DNA from: Anaerolineales bacterium
GTDB taxonomy: Bacteria > Chloroflexota > Anaerolineae > Anaerolineales > Villigracilaceae
DNA: 50,348 bases
Direction of reading: 5' to 3'
NCBI GenBank assembly: GCA_014379595.1
Contig: JACMLM010000005.1
Location: forward strand, 1 to 50,348
Part shown: positions 1 to 7,442 of the stretch, one piece after another
Layout of the letters: each line of letters begins with the position of its first letter
How positions within the stretch are numbered: position 1 is the stretch's first letter
Position numbers and translations under genes: made by a program
The notes under the pieces: generated by a model
Databases searched by the model: none
Seen by the model: only the letters and a program-made list of their open reading frames with translations
What the model was told of the DNA's origin: nothing

Positions 1-145
1 CGCCCTGTTTTGATTTAATCAAGTGTGAGATTTTTATTCGATTTTAGTGTTGCAGTTTGCAATTTAGTCTGAATTTGCATGGATTATGTCATCTCATAGC
101 AATCTCAGGGAGGTTCTTAAACATGTTGTTTCTGAGAACGCGGTG
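1..145. other. Left-edge non-coding stretch, possible partial attC-like site
   Basis: No convincing gene is seen here. On the minus strand, directly at the stop of the GGDEF gene, the text GGCTAACACCGCG resembles GCCCAACACCGCG found after the next gene upstream, which begins the better attC-like structure at 781-910. A short inverted pair TCTCAG/CTGAGA lies at about 103-137. The matching far end is not visible and may lie outside the window. Most of the rest is AT-rich with no feature I can name. Confidence 0.3.
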
Positions 146-751
146 TTAGCCTGCGTTTTGTGGCGGATACCTAAAATTTATAAAAGTCACCTTGCTCGAA
201 GATTCCAGAATACCCATTTCCAAATACATATCGAACGCTCTTTCAAAATTATAACCGTTATGATTGTCGCGATTTATAACCACATCAATTAATGAATATT
301 TGATTTCAACATCTGGCAATTGAATTGGCTGAAAAATAGCGTCATTCAACTCTACAATAAATTCATCTCCGCCATACCGATAAATATTTTTGCCTGGGTA
401 ATTCTGTGCGAGTTGCTTGGCTAGATCCTTAAGAAGGTTGTCGCCAATCATTAACCCATGAATATCAATATATTTTTTGAATTTATCAATATCGACGCAA
501 AGATATTTGTTGCGAAAAACAGATGTGTCATTCCAGCCGTTTTTCCATAAGGCTTCTTTGAAATTACGAGCCACTTGAAATCTGTTTTTGCAACCCGTCA
601 AGCCATCCTGTGCATAACCTTCTTCACCGAATTTTCGCAACTCAACTTCAATAAGTATTTCCATGAATTTGCTTACATCATCCGACAGCATACGCCGTTT
701 GATAACTTCCCGATACTTTTCGAGCAGGTTGTCTGAAATTTCTACATTCAT
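146..751 (-). CDS. GGDEF domain protein (diguanylate cyclase-like)
   Basis: A 201-residue protein whose core is a GGDEF domain. Visible motifs are DGLTGCKNR (residues 49-57), the metal-binding region DIDKFKKYID (87-96) and an intact RYGGDEF (125-131), so cyclic-di-GMP synthesis is possible. The N-terminal 45 residues look helical. No transmembrane segment, PAS or receiver domain is present, so the input is unknown. The domain is shorter at its C-terminus than a full GGDEF domain of about 160 residues usually is, so activity is uncertain. It lies between attC-like structures and may be a gene cassette rather than core chromosome. The family is clear; the enzymatic activity is inference. Confidence 0.75.
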   Translation of the reverse strand: MNVEISDNLLEKYREVIKRRMLSDDVSKFMEILIEVELRKFGEEGYAQDGLTGCKNRFQVARNFKEALWKNGWNDTSVFRNKYLCVDIDKFKKYIDIHGLMIGDNLLKDLAKQLAQNYPGKNIYRYGGDEFIVELNDAIFQPIQLPDVEIKYSLIDVVINRDNHNGYNFERAFDMYLEMGILESSSKVTFINFRYPPQNAG

Positions 752-780
752 AATTTGGTTGTTTGTTGACTATGCCAGCA

Positions 781-910
781 GGCTAACGGTTTGCGTTACT
801 TGCTGGTGGGTGGGCGTGGATAATGCTCATTATAGTGGGAAAAGCCGAAGCCAGAAAAATGCTTGAAAATGCCGCAGAATCCCACCAGTCAAGTGCACGC
901 GGTGTTGGGC
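781..910 (-). repeat. attC-like recombination site between two minus-strand genes
   Basis: A 130-bp imperfect inverted repeat. The outer boxes are GGCTAAC (781-787) and GTTGGGC (904-910), close to the RYYYAAC and GTTRRRY core sites of integron attC. Inside, GCGT (793-796) pairs with ACGC (897-900), and ACTTGCTGGTGGG (798-810) pairs with CCCACCAG-T-CAAGT (881-894), leaving one unpaired base, which resembles the extrahelical bases of attC. The long central loop is within attC size limits. The outer left box departs from consensus at two positions. No integron integrase gene is visible. The reading as attC is inference from structure alone. Confidence 0.5.
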
Positions 911-928
911 GGTTTTCCGAAAGGTAAC

Positions 929-1468
929 TTAATTTCGCCGTTGTTTCTTTTTGGTTTTCCAATCCTTAATTGCTTCTTGTAACTTTGCTTGTGGATGCGT
1001 TTTGAAATATTCTCGAATATGCCGATTATATTCAAATTGTGCCGCAATAGTTTTCTCTTTTTTTGGTTTACGCCATTCCTCTTCCCAAATTTGTATGACT
1101 TGATTTAGCGTTTTGCCAGACCCGTCATAAATTAAACCCCGCATAACACCATCAAGGTGAAAATGCTTTCCAATTTCTTGCTCAAAAAATACACGTAGCT
1201 CTTGGCTACAACGCCAGCCTGCTTCAACGATGCTTTGGCGGGTAAATGTTTTCGGCATTTCAACTTTAACTATTTTTTTAGAATGCTTGCTTCTGCTTGA
1301 TATTGAACCTGTAGTTAGGAATTGGCTAATTCTCGCAGTTAAGTCTTGTTTAGAACCCGTGGTAGGTAGGTGGTACTCGCGCAAAAAGATTATAAGTTCT
1401 TCTTTCAGCCAATAGAAACTTAGAAAGTCATCAGGTTTTATATGTTTATTTAATAAGGGACGCGACAT
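929..1468 (-). CDS. SAP domain / DUF6434 protein
   Basis: A 179-residue basic protein. Residues about 18-52 (FYWLKEELIIFLREY, then GSKQDLTARISQFL) form a SAP-type helix-extension-helix, a putative DNA-binding motif. The rest, including the segment around IGKHFHLDG and QFEYNRHIREYFKTHPQAKL, matches my memory of the DUF6434 family that follows SAP in small bacterial proteins. The C-terminus is rich in Lys/Arg (KKKQRRN). The function is unknown; DNA binding is an inference. It is flanked by attC-like structures and oriented in the same direction as the GGDEF gene, as cassette genes usually are. Confidence 0.72.
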   Translation of the reverse strand: MSRPLLNKHIKPDDFLSFYWLKEELIIFLREYHLPTTGSKQDLTARISQFLTTGSISSRSKHSKKIVKVEMPKTFTRQSIVEAGWRCSQELRVFFEQEIGKHFHLDGVMRGLIYDGSGKTLNQVIQIWEEEWRKPKKEKTIAAQFEYNRHIREYFKTHPQAKLQEAIKDWKTKKKQRRN

Positions 1469-1507
1469 AACTTTTCCTTATTCATCTGAACTCTCATGTG
1501 CGCTACC

Positions 1508-1610
1508 GCCCAACTAAGTGTTATACAAGAATTGTTGTAAAATGTCCCTATGCGGGGTGTTATACAGCGAAACTTGTATAACTGACTATATACAGCATTA
1601 TACAGCCTAC
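1508..1610. repeat. Inverted repeat with repeated TATACA words, edge of the cassette-like block
   Basis: GCCCAAC (1508-1514; GTTGGGC on the minus strand, an attC/attI-type core) is followed by GTTATACAAG (1520-1529), which pairs perfectly with CTTGTATAAC (1573-1582). The words TTATACAG or TATACAG recur at about 1560, 1590 and 1599. No second core site is seen on the right, where the threonine dehydrogenase gene ends. This may be the outer border of a cassette insertion or a separate operator-like repeat; I cannot decide. Confidence 0.4.
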
Positions 1611-2620
1611 TTCCCATACCTCTTCCGAATCTCGGGCAGAAAATAATCGTCGAAGAAGCGGTCCACATCGTAATCTGGTTTCCAGTTCCATTCGGTGCGG
1701 GCGAGGGAATCGTCCACATCTTCGGGCCATGAATCTACGATGCCCTGTCTGCGCGGATTTGACTCGAAGGTGATCTTCGCATCTGGAAAAGCCTTCAACG
1801 CCCGCTGACGAAACTCTTCGGCAGTGATGGCAAAGGCCGCGATGTTATACACATTATTGGATAGTTTCTCGCGCGGCACATCCATCAACATCAATAGAGA
1901 CTTAATTGCATCTGGCATTGCCATGAATGATATTTTTGAATCCGCGCGGACGAAACATGAATATGGTTTATTCTGTGCTGCAGCGTGCAGCATCTCAGGG
2001 CCATAGTCACTCGTGCCGCCGCTCGGCAATGTAAAGGCGCTGATCAGCCCGGGGAAACGCACAGCTCTAAAGTCCAGCATGGTCGGCGGGTCTGCATCCA
2101 AATGTTTCTGGCCGAAATATTTTCCGTAATACATCCCCAACTTTTCGCAATACAATTTATTGCATCCATACATGGTGTGCGGCATATTCCAATCATCCTC
2201 TTTCACCGCACCCGCTTTATTCTTCACTTCGATGTTTGGAAATCCATACGCAGCAATCGAGCTTGGAAATAAAAACTTAACAGCCTTGTTATACTTTTCA
2301 GAGCGATAGGCCGCCAGCATCAACAACTGCATCGTGCCTTCCACATTGATACGATGCGCGTCCTCTGTTGCCACCTCAGCCTTTGAGGAAAGTGAAGCCG
2401 CGAGATGAAAGATAATATCGAAATCATAATCATAAAAAGTTTTGATCTTGTAAACCAGATCCCCCTGTATATGTTCCGCTGAAAAACTTTTGATCGAATC
2501 AGGTAACGGCATAAAATCTGCAGTTACGATCCGATACCCGCCTCGCTTTGCCAATGCTTGAATAAGAGCCTGACCGATCTCACCACACGCGCCCGTCACA
2601 AGCACTTGCTTATCGCTCAT
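1607..2620 (-). CDS. SDR-type NAD-dependent L-threonine 3-dehydrogenase (probable)
   Basis: A 337-residue extended short-chain dehydrogenase. The N-terminus has the nucleotide-binding motif TGACGEIGQAL, and the catalytic pair is YGCNK (YxxxK) near residue 152. The C-terminal signature RQGIVDSWPEDVDDSLAR followed by an EWNWKPDYD segment is, from memory, typical of the short-chain L-threonine 3-dehydrogenases rather than of UDP-glucose 4-epimerases. It would oxidise threonine to 2-amino-3-oxobutyrate with NAD+. No kbl partner (2-amino-3-ketobutyrate CoA ligase) lies next to it. It is a single gene transcribed away from the lipoprotein gene at 2674. Another sugar-epimerase-like activity remains possible. 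Confidence 0.75.
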   Translation of the reverse strand: MSDKQVLVTGACGEIGQALIQALAKRGGYRIVTADFMPLPDSIKSFSAEHIQGDLVYKIKTFYDYDFDIIFHLAASLSSKAEVATEDAHRINVEGTMQLLMLAAYRSEKYNKAVKFLFPSSIAAYGFPNIEVKNKAGAVKEDDWNMPHTMYGCNKLYCEKLGMYYGKYFGQKHLDADPPTMLDFRAVRFPGLISAFTLPSGGTSDYGPEMLHAAAQNKPYSCFVRADSKISFMAMPDAIKSLLMLMDVPREKLSNNVYNIAAFAITAEEFRQRALKAFPDAKITFESNPRRQGIVDSWPEDVDDSLARTEWNWKPDYDVDRFFDDYFLPEIRKRYGK

Positions 2621-2673
2621 GGTTCGCTCCTTATTATGCTAGAATAAACTTCACGTTATTTTACGACACAATT

Positions 2674-3579
2674 ATGAAATATTTTTATCAACTGCGTATC
2701 ATGTCGTTGCGAGGAGCTGCTGGTCGAGTAAGCCGAATGCTCTTTGAGGCTGTATCGAGACCAAAGCGACGACACTTGCGCCGCACGCCAGTGCAGGTGA
2801 GCAATCTCCTCTTATTAATAATAGCGACGATGCTTGCATCCTCCTGTACCGCATTGGATGCATTGAATGCTACGCCGCTTCCCATCATCCCGACTGAAAC
2901 ACCGCTTCCCACTTCGACCATTGTCTGGTTCCCTCCATCAGCCACGCCTACACTCGGAGTTTTTGCAACCAACCCTCCCACCCCGGAGAAGCGCCCCGGA
3001 CTAAGTACAACCTTCCTCACTGACGATTTCTCAGACCCATCACTGTGGGACATTGCGTCATCTGATCAGGCAAGCGCAAAGGTTGAAAGCAATCGCATCA
3101 CACTCGCTGTGCAAAGCCAGGTATATATGGCCAGTTTGCGGCGTGAGCTTTTCATTGATAATTATTATGCAGAGATCACAGCTCGCCCAAGCCTATGTCG
3201 CGGCGAAGATAGCTATGGACTCCACATCCGCGCCAACGGTGGGACATACTATCGTTATGCTTTATCCTGCAATGGCACTACATATTTAGATAGACTCAGC
3301 AACGGAACAAAGTTGACTCTGCAAAAGCCGATTCCAAGTGGTGATGTCCCTCCAGGCGCACCGGGCGAGGTCCGCATTGGTGTGTGGGCAGTCGGTAAAG
3401 ATATACGTCTCTTCTTAAATGGACGTTATCAGTTCAGCATCATCGACCCAAGTTTTCCGATCGGGACAATTGGTGTATTCGTCAATTCATCTGGCAATAC
3501 CGCTACAGTCGTATCTTTCTCAGATCTTGTTATTAAAGAAGTAGATTACATTCCACCAACAAGTACGCCAATCCCTTAA
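2674..3579 (+). CDS. Lipoprotein with LamG/DUF1080-like beta domain; repeat-invaded signal peptide
   Basis: A 301-residue exported protein. The hydrophobic stretch NLLLLIIATMLASSC ends in Cys58, a plausible lipobox. A Thr/Pro-rich linker follows (about 65-105), then a domain of about 185 residues starting FLTDDFSDPSLWDI. The pattern (buried Trp, GLHIRANGGTYYRYALSCNG, IRLFLNGRYQFSI, GTIGVFVNSSGN) is that of concanavalin-like carbohydrate-binding folds found in DUF1080 and LamG proteins. The first 40 residues are unusual and strongly basic because two nested palindromic repeats lie in frame between the start codon and the hydrophobic core. If Met1 is real the signal peptide has a very long n-region. 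The ligand is unknown. Confidence 0.68.
   Translation: MKYFYQLRIMSLRGAAGRVSRMLFEAVSRPKRRHLRRTPVQVSNLLLLIIATMLASSCTALDALNATPLPIIPTETPLPTSTIVWFPPSATPTLGVFATNPPTPEKRPGLSTTFLTDDFSDPSLWDIASSDQASAKVESNRITLAVQSQVYMASLRRELFIDNYYAEITARPSLCRGEDSYGLHIRANGGTYYRYALSCNGTTYLDRLSNGTKLTLQKPIPSGDVPPGAPGEVRIGVWAVGKDIRLFLNGRYQFSIIDPSFPIGTIGVFVNSSGNTATVVSFSDLVIKEVDYIPPTSTPIP
2701..2810. repeat. Nested palindromic repeats inside the lipoprotein leader
   Basis: A copy of the TGGTCGAG...CGAGACCA palindrome (2721-2763) sits inside sequence resembling the other repeat family seen at 11458-11552: GTCGTTGCGAGGAGC (2703-2717), AAGCGACGA (2764-2772) and GCAATCTCC (2801-2809). The outer element therefore appears to have been split by the inner one. 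The whole block stays in frame with the lipoprotein coding sequence. Confidence 0.6.
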
Positions 3580-3788
3580 TAATCTCCGTCCTGAGCGGAG
3601 TGACGAGTGCATTTCGAGGAGCGCAGTCGAAGGACAAACGATTTACGATTGTTGATTTTCGATTTATGATGGTGGTCGAGTAGCCGCGCTCTTGTTCTTC
3701 CCTGGCACCGCCCGCCAGGGCAAGTGTGCGGCATATCGAGACCACGATTACATCAATAACGAATCCTTTGTGCCCTGGTGGTAAACAC
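3580..3788. repeat. Intergenic repeat cluster
   Basis: No gene is seen. At about 3588-3635 there is a GTCCTGAGC...GAAGGAC inverted element. At 3672-3745 there is a second copy of the GTGGTCGAG...CGAGACCAC palindrome, and inside it lies a smaller hairpin CCTGGCACCGCCCGCCAGG (3701-3719). A near copy of that hairpin with paired base changes is at 10785-10803. These are non-autonomous dispersed repeats of the REP/MITE kind; no transposase is nearby. Confidence 0.6.
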
Positions 3789-4601
3789 ATGCCAAAGAAC
3801 AAACTCAATGACCTCGACCCAAAGACCTGGCTGAAGTTTCAAAAGTCATGGTTTATTCATAATCCACCAAAACGCAAAAAGGATGCGCTTGTGCATCCAG
3901 CCAAATATCCTGAAACTATGGCGCAGGAATTCATCGAGTTCTTTACCAAACAAGGTGAGACGGTGCTCGACCCCATGGCTGGGACAGGTTCCACACTCAT
4001 CGCCGCGCTACGTGCAGGACGAAACTCTTATGGCATTGAGTTGAATCAAAAATATGCAGAGATCGCACAACAACTAATAGAAGAAGAACGTGCTGTATTG
4101 GGTCAAAGAGTCGAAGGTCTAAAGTCTGAGATCATTAATGCAGATGCAGCTAAGGCTGGCAATGACCTGCAACCTTTGACTTTCGACTATCTGTTAACGT
4201 CACCTCCCTACTGGGATATGCTCCATGCCAAAGGTGCAGAGAATCAAAAAAAACGCCGCGATGATGAAGAGTTAGATGTTGTCTACTCTGAAGACCCAAA
4301 CGATATGGGCAACATCCACGACTATGATGAGTTTGTGGAAAAACTTGTAAATATTTATAGAGGGTTGAAATCTTTACTGCGGGAAAAAGCATACATCACG
4401 ATCATTGTAAAGAATGTAAAAAAGGGCGGCAAGATATATCCACTGGCATGGGATATCGCCCGCGAAATGAGTAAAACCTATACCCTAAAAGATGAAAAGA
4501 TCTGGCTGCAAGATAACCAGCATCTCGCTCCATATGGAATGGGAAGCGCATGGGTCAGCAATACGTTTCATCATTATTGTTTGCAGTTCAGGAATGAATA
4601 G
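3789..4601 (+). CDS. DNA methyltransferase, N4-cytosine/N6-adenine type (SPPY)
   Basis: A 270-residue amino-methyltransferase. The start MPKNKL is chosen over an in-frame codon 21 residues upstream that falls in repeat DNA. AdoMet-binding motif I is DPMAGTGSTL (61-70), preceded by a motif X-like region (HPAKYPETMAQEFIEFF), and the catalytic motif IV is TSPPYWDML (137-145). The SPPY form is common in N4-cytosine enzymes but also seen in N6-adenine ones. The order X-I-IV is compact, and there is no long target-recognition insert except the lysine- and acid-rich segment at about 147-175. The downstream gene of unknown function could be its cognate endonuclease. The recognition site cannot be read from sequence. 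Confidence 0.8.
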   Translation: MPKNKLNDLDPKTWLKFQKSWFIHNPPKRKKDALVHPAKYPETMAQEFIEFFTKQGETVLDPMAGTGSTLIAALRAGRNSYGIELNQKYAEIAQQLIEEERAVLGQRVEGLKSEIINADAAKAGNDLQPLTFDYLLTSPPYWDMLHAKGAENQKKRRDDEELDVVYSEDPNDMGNIHDYDEFVEKLVNIYRGLKSLLREKAYITIIVKNVKKGGKIYPLAWDIAREMSKTYTLKDEKIWLQDNQHLAPYGMGSAWVSNTFHHYCLQFRNE

Positions 4602-4622
4602 TACAACGCTCCCGAATCAAGT

Positions 4623-4673
4623 GATGGTCGAGTAGCCCTGAGCGTTCTTTGCGAAGGGCATATCGAGACCATC
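4623..4673 (+). repeat. TGGTCGAG palindromic repeat, copy 3
   Basis: GATGGTCGA at the left is matched by TCGAGACCATC at the right. The interior AGCCCTGAGC...GCGAAGGGCAT is itself an inverted pair resembling the CCTGAGC/GAAGG element at 3588-3635, so two repeat families are again nested. Confidence 0.6.
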
Positions 4674-4706
4674 AGTTAGAATTCAAGTTAAAGTTTATTT
4701 GCAACT

Positions 4707-4754
4707 TGGTAGTCTCGATACGGGCGAGAAAAGCATTCGCCCTACTCGACCACC
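4707..4754 (-). repeat. TGGTCGAG palindromic repeat, copy 4 (reverse orientation)
   Basis: TGGTAGTCTCGA at the left and CTCGACCACCA at the right form the arms, with GGGCGA...TCGCCC inside. Relative to the copy at 4623-4673 it is inverted, and the two together flank about 33 bp of AT-rich DNA between the methyltransferase gene and the following gene. Confidence 0.6.
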
Positions 4755-4772
4755 AAACGATTGCTGACTACA

Positions 4773-5762
4773 ATGCTCACATCTTCCGACCTCATCCACC
4801 TCCCTTACACTCCTGACCTCACCGAAGGTGGAATTGCGTATGCACTTCGCTCGCTGCCTTATTCATTCGATAGAATCGGAAGCAAACCGTATGACCGCAT
4901 CCGCCGTGTGGTTGCCGAAGTAGCGGTGGAGTTGGCATTTCGGCGTTATCTTTCCCAGCAAAATATTCCATTTGATATAAAGAGTGGGACACCGTTCACC
5001 GAGCCAGATAAATATAATGTCTCACTGGGTGGGCATCGTTGTGACATAAGATCCTTTCTTATTTCACATCGCAATCAAATTTCGCAAATGCGAAATGATC
5101 CCTCTGTGATGCTGAATGCGCCCGCACTTGTACCATCTGATCGTCATGCAATGGATGGACATTCAGACAATGAATTATATCTGTTTGCATTCCTATCTGG
5201 ATTGATCGCGGCTTCACAGACTGATCTCAAGAAAGCGATCGAAACCAGTCAACCCCATTATCTAATTCATGTCATGCCAACGGAATGGCGCAAGCCGTCT
5301 CATTGGAATCCTCTGGGGCCGCTGGTCTTGAAATCTGAATCAGAGGAGAAAATGTTGGTCGAGGTCTGCGGGCAGGATGAAGCGCGCGGATTTTTGACGC
5401 GGCGTGTTATTCTCCCAGCCAAGACCCGTGTAACAGTCAAAGATCCGTTTTATTCAATCTCAGCTGTTCACATCAAAAATATGCCCTCAGCGCGTTTGGG
5501 AATTCATAGCTCCGCTTTTAAAGAAGCGCATGTCATCTCGCCGCTGGAATGGGGAAATATTTGGGTTTATGGCATGGATATAACTCTGGCAGGTTTTATT
5601 TCACGTGGAGAATTTCGTAAGCGCGCAAAAATGATCGCGCCAAATTCTCGCGTTTTTCAATACAGTCACACAAAAACAAAAAATCTGGCAATACCTGTTT
5701 CGAGATTAAATCCGTTGGATGATTTATTCATACGGGTTCGGGAATGGGCATCACAGAAATAA
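4773..5762 (+). CDS. Unknown protein, candidate restriction endonuclease partner of the methyltransferase
   Basis: A 329-residue soluble protein that I do not recognise. ATG at 4773 is preferred to an upstream in-frame TTG at 4761. The most conserved-looking stretch is residues 66-94: IPFDIKSGTPFTEPDKYN then SLGGHRCDIRSFLIS. It is acid-rich with a late CDIRS, reminiscent of the beta-hairpin D/E-x-K arrangement of PD-(D/E)xK nucleases, although the usual lysine is replaced by Arg. Many His/Trp residues follow. No signal peptide or membrane segment is present. Position directly behind a DNA methyltransferase, with two palindromic repeats between them, suggests a restriction-modification pair. 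The function is inference. Confidence 0.6.
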   Translation: MLTSSDLIHLPYTPDLTEGGIAYALRSLPYSFDRIGSKPYDRIRRVVAEVAVELAFRRYLSQQNIPFDIKSGTPFTEPDKYNVSLGGHRCDIRSFLISHRNQISQMRNDPSVMLNAPALVPSDRHAMDGHSDNELYLFAFLSGLIAASQTDLKKAIETSQPHYLIHVMPTEWRKPSHWNPLGPLVLKSESEEKMLVEVCGQDEARGFLTRRVILPAKTRVTVKDPFYSISAVHIKNMPSARLGIHSSAFKEAHVISPLEWGNIWVYGMDITLAGFISRGEFRKRAKMIAPNSRVFQYSHTKTKNLAIPVSRLNPLDDLFIRVREWASQK

Positions 5763-5764
5763 CA

Positions 5765-5793
5765 CAGACCTGACATGTCAGGTCTGATTTTTT
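5765..5793 (+). terminator. Rho-independent terminator
   Basis: A perfect 22-bp palindrome CAGACCTGACA/TGTCAGGTCTG (5765-5786) is followed by ATTTTTT. It directly follows the stop codon of the candidate endonuclease and separates it from the cell-wall gene array. Confidence 0.85.
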
Positions 5794-5817
5794 AAGGTAA
5801 TATTGTGAATATAGAAC

Positions 5818-6630
5818 ATGGAATCTACTAAACAAAATAAGCCTGTCTCTCCATCTTCATCCTCTCCTCGTAAATTACGCGGCGTAAAGGCTTTTAGCAC
5901 AACGTTGGGTGTTGCAATTCTGCTTGCGACTCTTTTCACGGCCTGGACTCCCAACAGCCTGTTCGCAAGCAACTTGCAGGAAAAACTTCGTTTGATCCTC
6001 ACGCCTCAAGCGGGACCGAATACATTTATCACCACCCCACAACCTCAGTTACGCATCGGCATTGTTGCAGGGCATAATGGCAATGATTCAGGTACAGTTT
6101 GTTTGGATGACAGCGGTCAAGTGGATCTCACAGAAGCAGAATTAAATCTTGAGATCGCCGAGCTTGTTCAGAAAAGCCTCGAGACACAAGGTTTTCAAGT
6201 AGATTTGCTCAATGAGTTTGATACACGCTTGAACGGCTATCGCGCGGTGGCTCTTGTTTCCATTCACAATGATTCATGTACGTATGTTAATGATGAAGCA
6301 ACTGGTTTCAAGGTGGCTTCGTCACTTGATACACGCGATGTAAACCGCGCTCAACGCCTGACGGCCTGCCTCGTGGATCGATATCAACGAATTACGGGAT
6401 TAACTTTCCACGCGACCAGTATTACGCGAGATATGACTGAGTATCATGCCTTCTCTGAAATTGACCCCAATACGATCACCGCTATTATTGAAACTGGATT
6501 CTTAAACCTTGATCGTGATATTCTGACGAATGAAACCGAACGTGTAGCAGATGGTGTAACACAGGGAATTATGTGCTTCATCAATAATGAAAATGTTATC
6601 CCCACGCCAATAGCTACTTTTGTGCCATGA
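5818..6630 (+). CDS. N-acetylmuramoyl-L-alanine amidase (Amidase_3 family)
   Basis: A 270-residue membrane-anchored zinc amidase that would cleave the amide bond between MurNAc and the stem peptide outside the membrane. A single N-terminal hydrophobic segment lies at about 27-42. Catalytic features visible are the first zinc His in GIVAGHNGND (H86), the acidic LTEAELNLEI region (105-113), the second His in VSIHNDS (H150) and the general-base Glu in AIIETGFLN (E225). AGHNGND replaces the more usual GHGGxD. The C-terminus ends in a short Pro/Thr tail. Its stop overlaps the next start by 4 nt (ATGA), so it is translationally coupled to the first L,D-transpeptidase. Confidence 0.85.
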   Translation: MESTKQNKPVSPSSSSPRKLRGVKAFSTTLGVAILLATLFTAWTPNSLFASNLQEKLRLILTPQAGPNTFITTPQPQLRIGIVAGHNGNDSGTVCLDDSGQVDLTEAELNLEIAELVQKSLETQGFQVDLLNEFDTRLNGYRAVALVSIHNDSCTYVNDEATGFKVASSLDTRDVNRAQRLTACLVDRYQRITGLTFHATSITRDMTEYHAFSEIDPNTITAIIETGFLNLDRDILTNETERVADGVTQGIMCFINNENVIPTPIATFVP

Positions 6631-7364
6631 CCAAAACGCCTGAACCCGCCCAACGAAGCCTGCTATACCCAATATTAATTATCCTTTTTATTACGGCTTT
6701 GGTCATCGGTGTAACGGCATGGACAGCCAAATGGGCACCTGTAATGAGTTTAAATAATATACCCACTCCAACTCATGCGCAGTTCTTTGGAATTGCAAAT
6801 ATCGCCAAACCAACTCACACAGCTTTACCAACTTTAACTCCTCTCCCAACAGCGCTTCCAATATCATCCCCTATGGGGGTTGAATTGCTTTCCAGCACGC
6901 CAGAGTCACTGGTTTCTGCCGAGATCGTAGATACTTCGCCTGTCATTCAAAATCCTTCTGAAGTGCACCCCGTACCCAGCTATGGCGGGAACAAATACAT
7001 TCTGGTTGACATCTCAGAACAGCATATGTATGTATATGAAGGCGATGTGGCAGTATATAGCTTCGTCGCATCCACAGGCATGAACAATGCCACACGTGTG
7101 GGCACATTTAGTGTTTTGGAAAAAATTCCGAATGCCTACGGCGCAACATGGAATATTTGGATGCCGAACTGGCTTGGCATTTACTGGTCTGGTAGTTTAC
7201 AAAATGGGATCCATGCGCTGCCAATTATGTCGAACGGTGCAACGTTATGGGAAGGCTATTTGGGTATCCCAATTTCGTATGGCTGTGTGGTGCTTGGAAC
7301 CTACGAATCTCAACTGCTTTATGACTGGGCCGATGTAGGCACACCTGTGGAAATCCAATGGTGA
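6627..7364 (+). CDS. L,D-transpeptidase (YkuD), membrane-anchored, SYGC variant
   Basis: A 245-residue protein with an N-terminal membrane anchor (about 12-31), a Thr/Pro-rich linker and a C-terminal YkuD domain (about 125-245) beginning YILVDISEQHMYVYEG. The catalytic Cys is C220 in ISYGCVVL, with a conserved His at about 196 (GIHALP). In the family motif the residue two before Cys is usually His (SHGC); here it is Tyr. Such enzymes make 3-3 cross-links or attach proteins to peptidoglycan. The gene overlaps the amidase by 4 nt and so belongs to the same transcript. Confidence 0.85.
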   Translation: MTKTPEPAQRSLLYPILIILFITALVIGVTAWTAKWAPVMSLNNIPTPTHAQFFGIANIAKPTHTALPTLTPLPTALPISSPMGVELLSSTPESLVSAEIVDTSPVIQNPSEVHPVPSYGGNKYILVDISEQHMYVYEGDVAVYSFVASTGMNNATRVGTFSVLEKIPNAYGATWNIWMPNWLGIYWSGSLQNGIHALPIMSNGATLWEGYLGIPISYGCVVLGTYESQLLYDWADVGTPVEIQW

Positions 7365-7442
7365 AAAATGAATCTTTTTGGGCAGCGAAGGTTTATAATT
7401 CATATATCGGTGTATATGCTTCTTTTTTATTAAAGGTGTCTT

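Noticed and set aside
86-292. Plus-strand frame of 68 codons over the end of the GGDEF gene
   Set aside because: It is antisense to the clear GGDEF coding sequence, has no ribosome site and shows no protein-like pattern.
1508-1610. Second complete attC site
   Set aside because: Only one core box is present; the expected partner box is missing, so I list it as an inverted repeat at a possible border.
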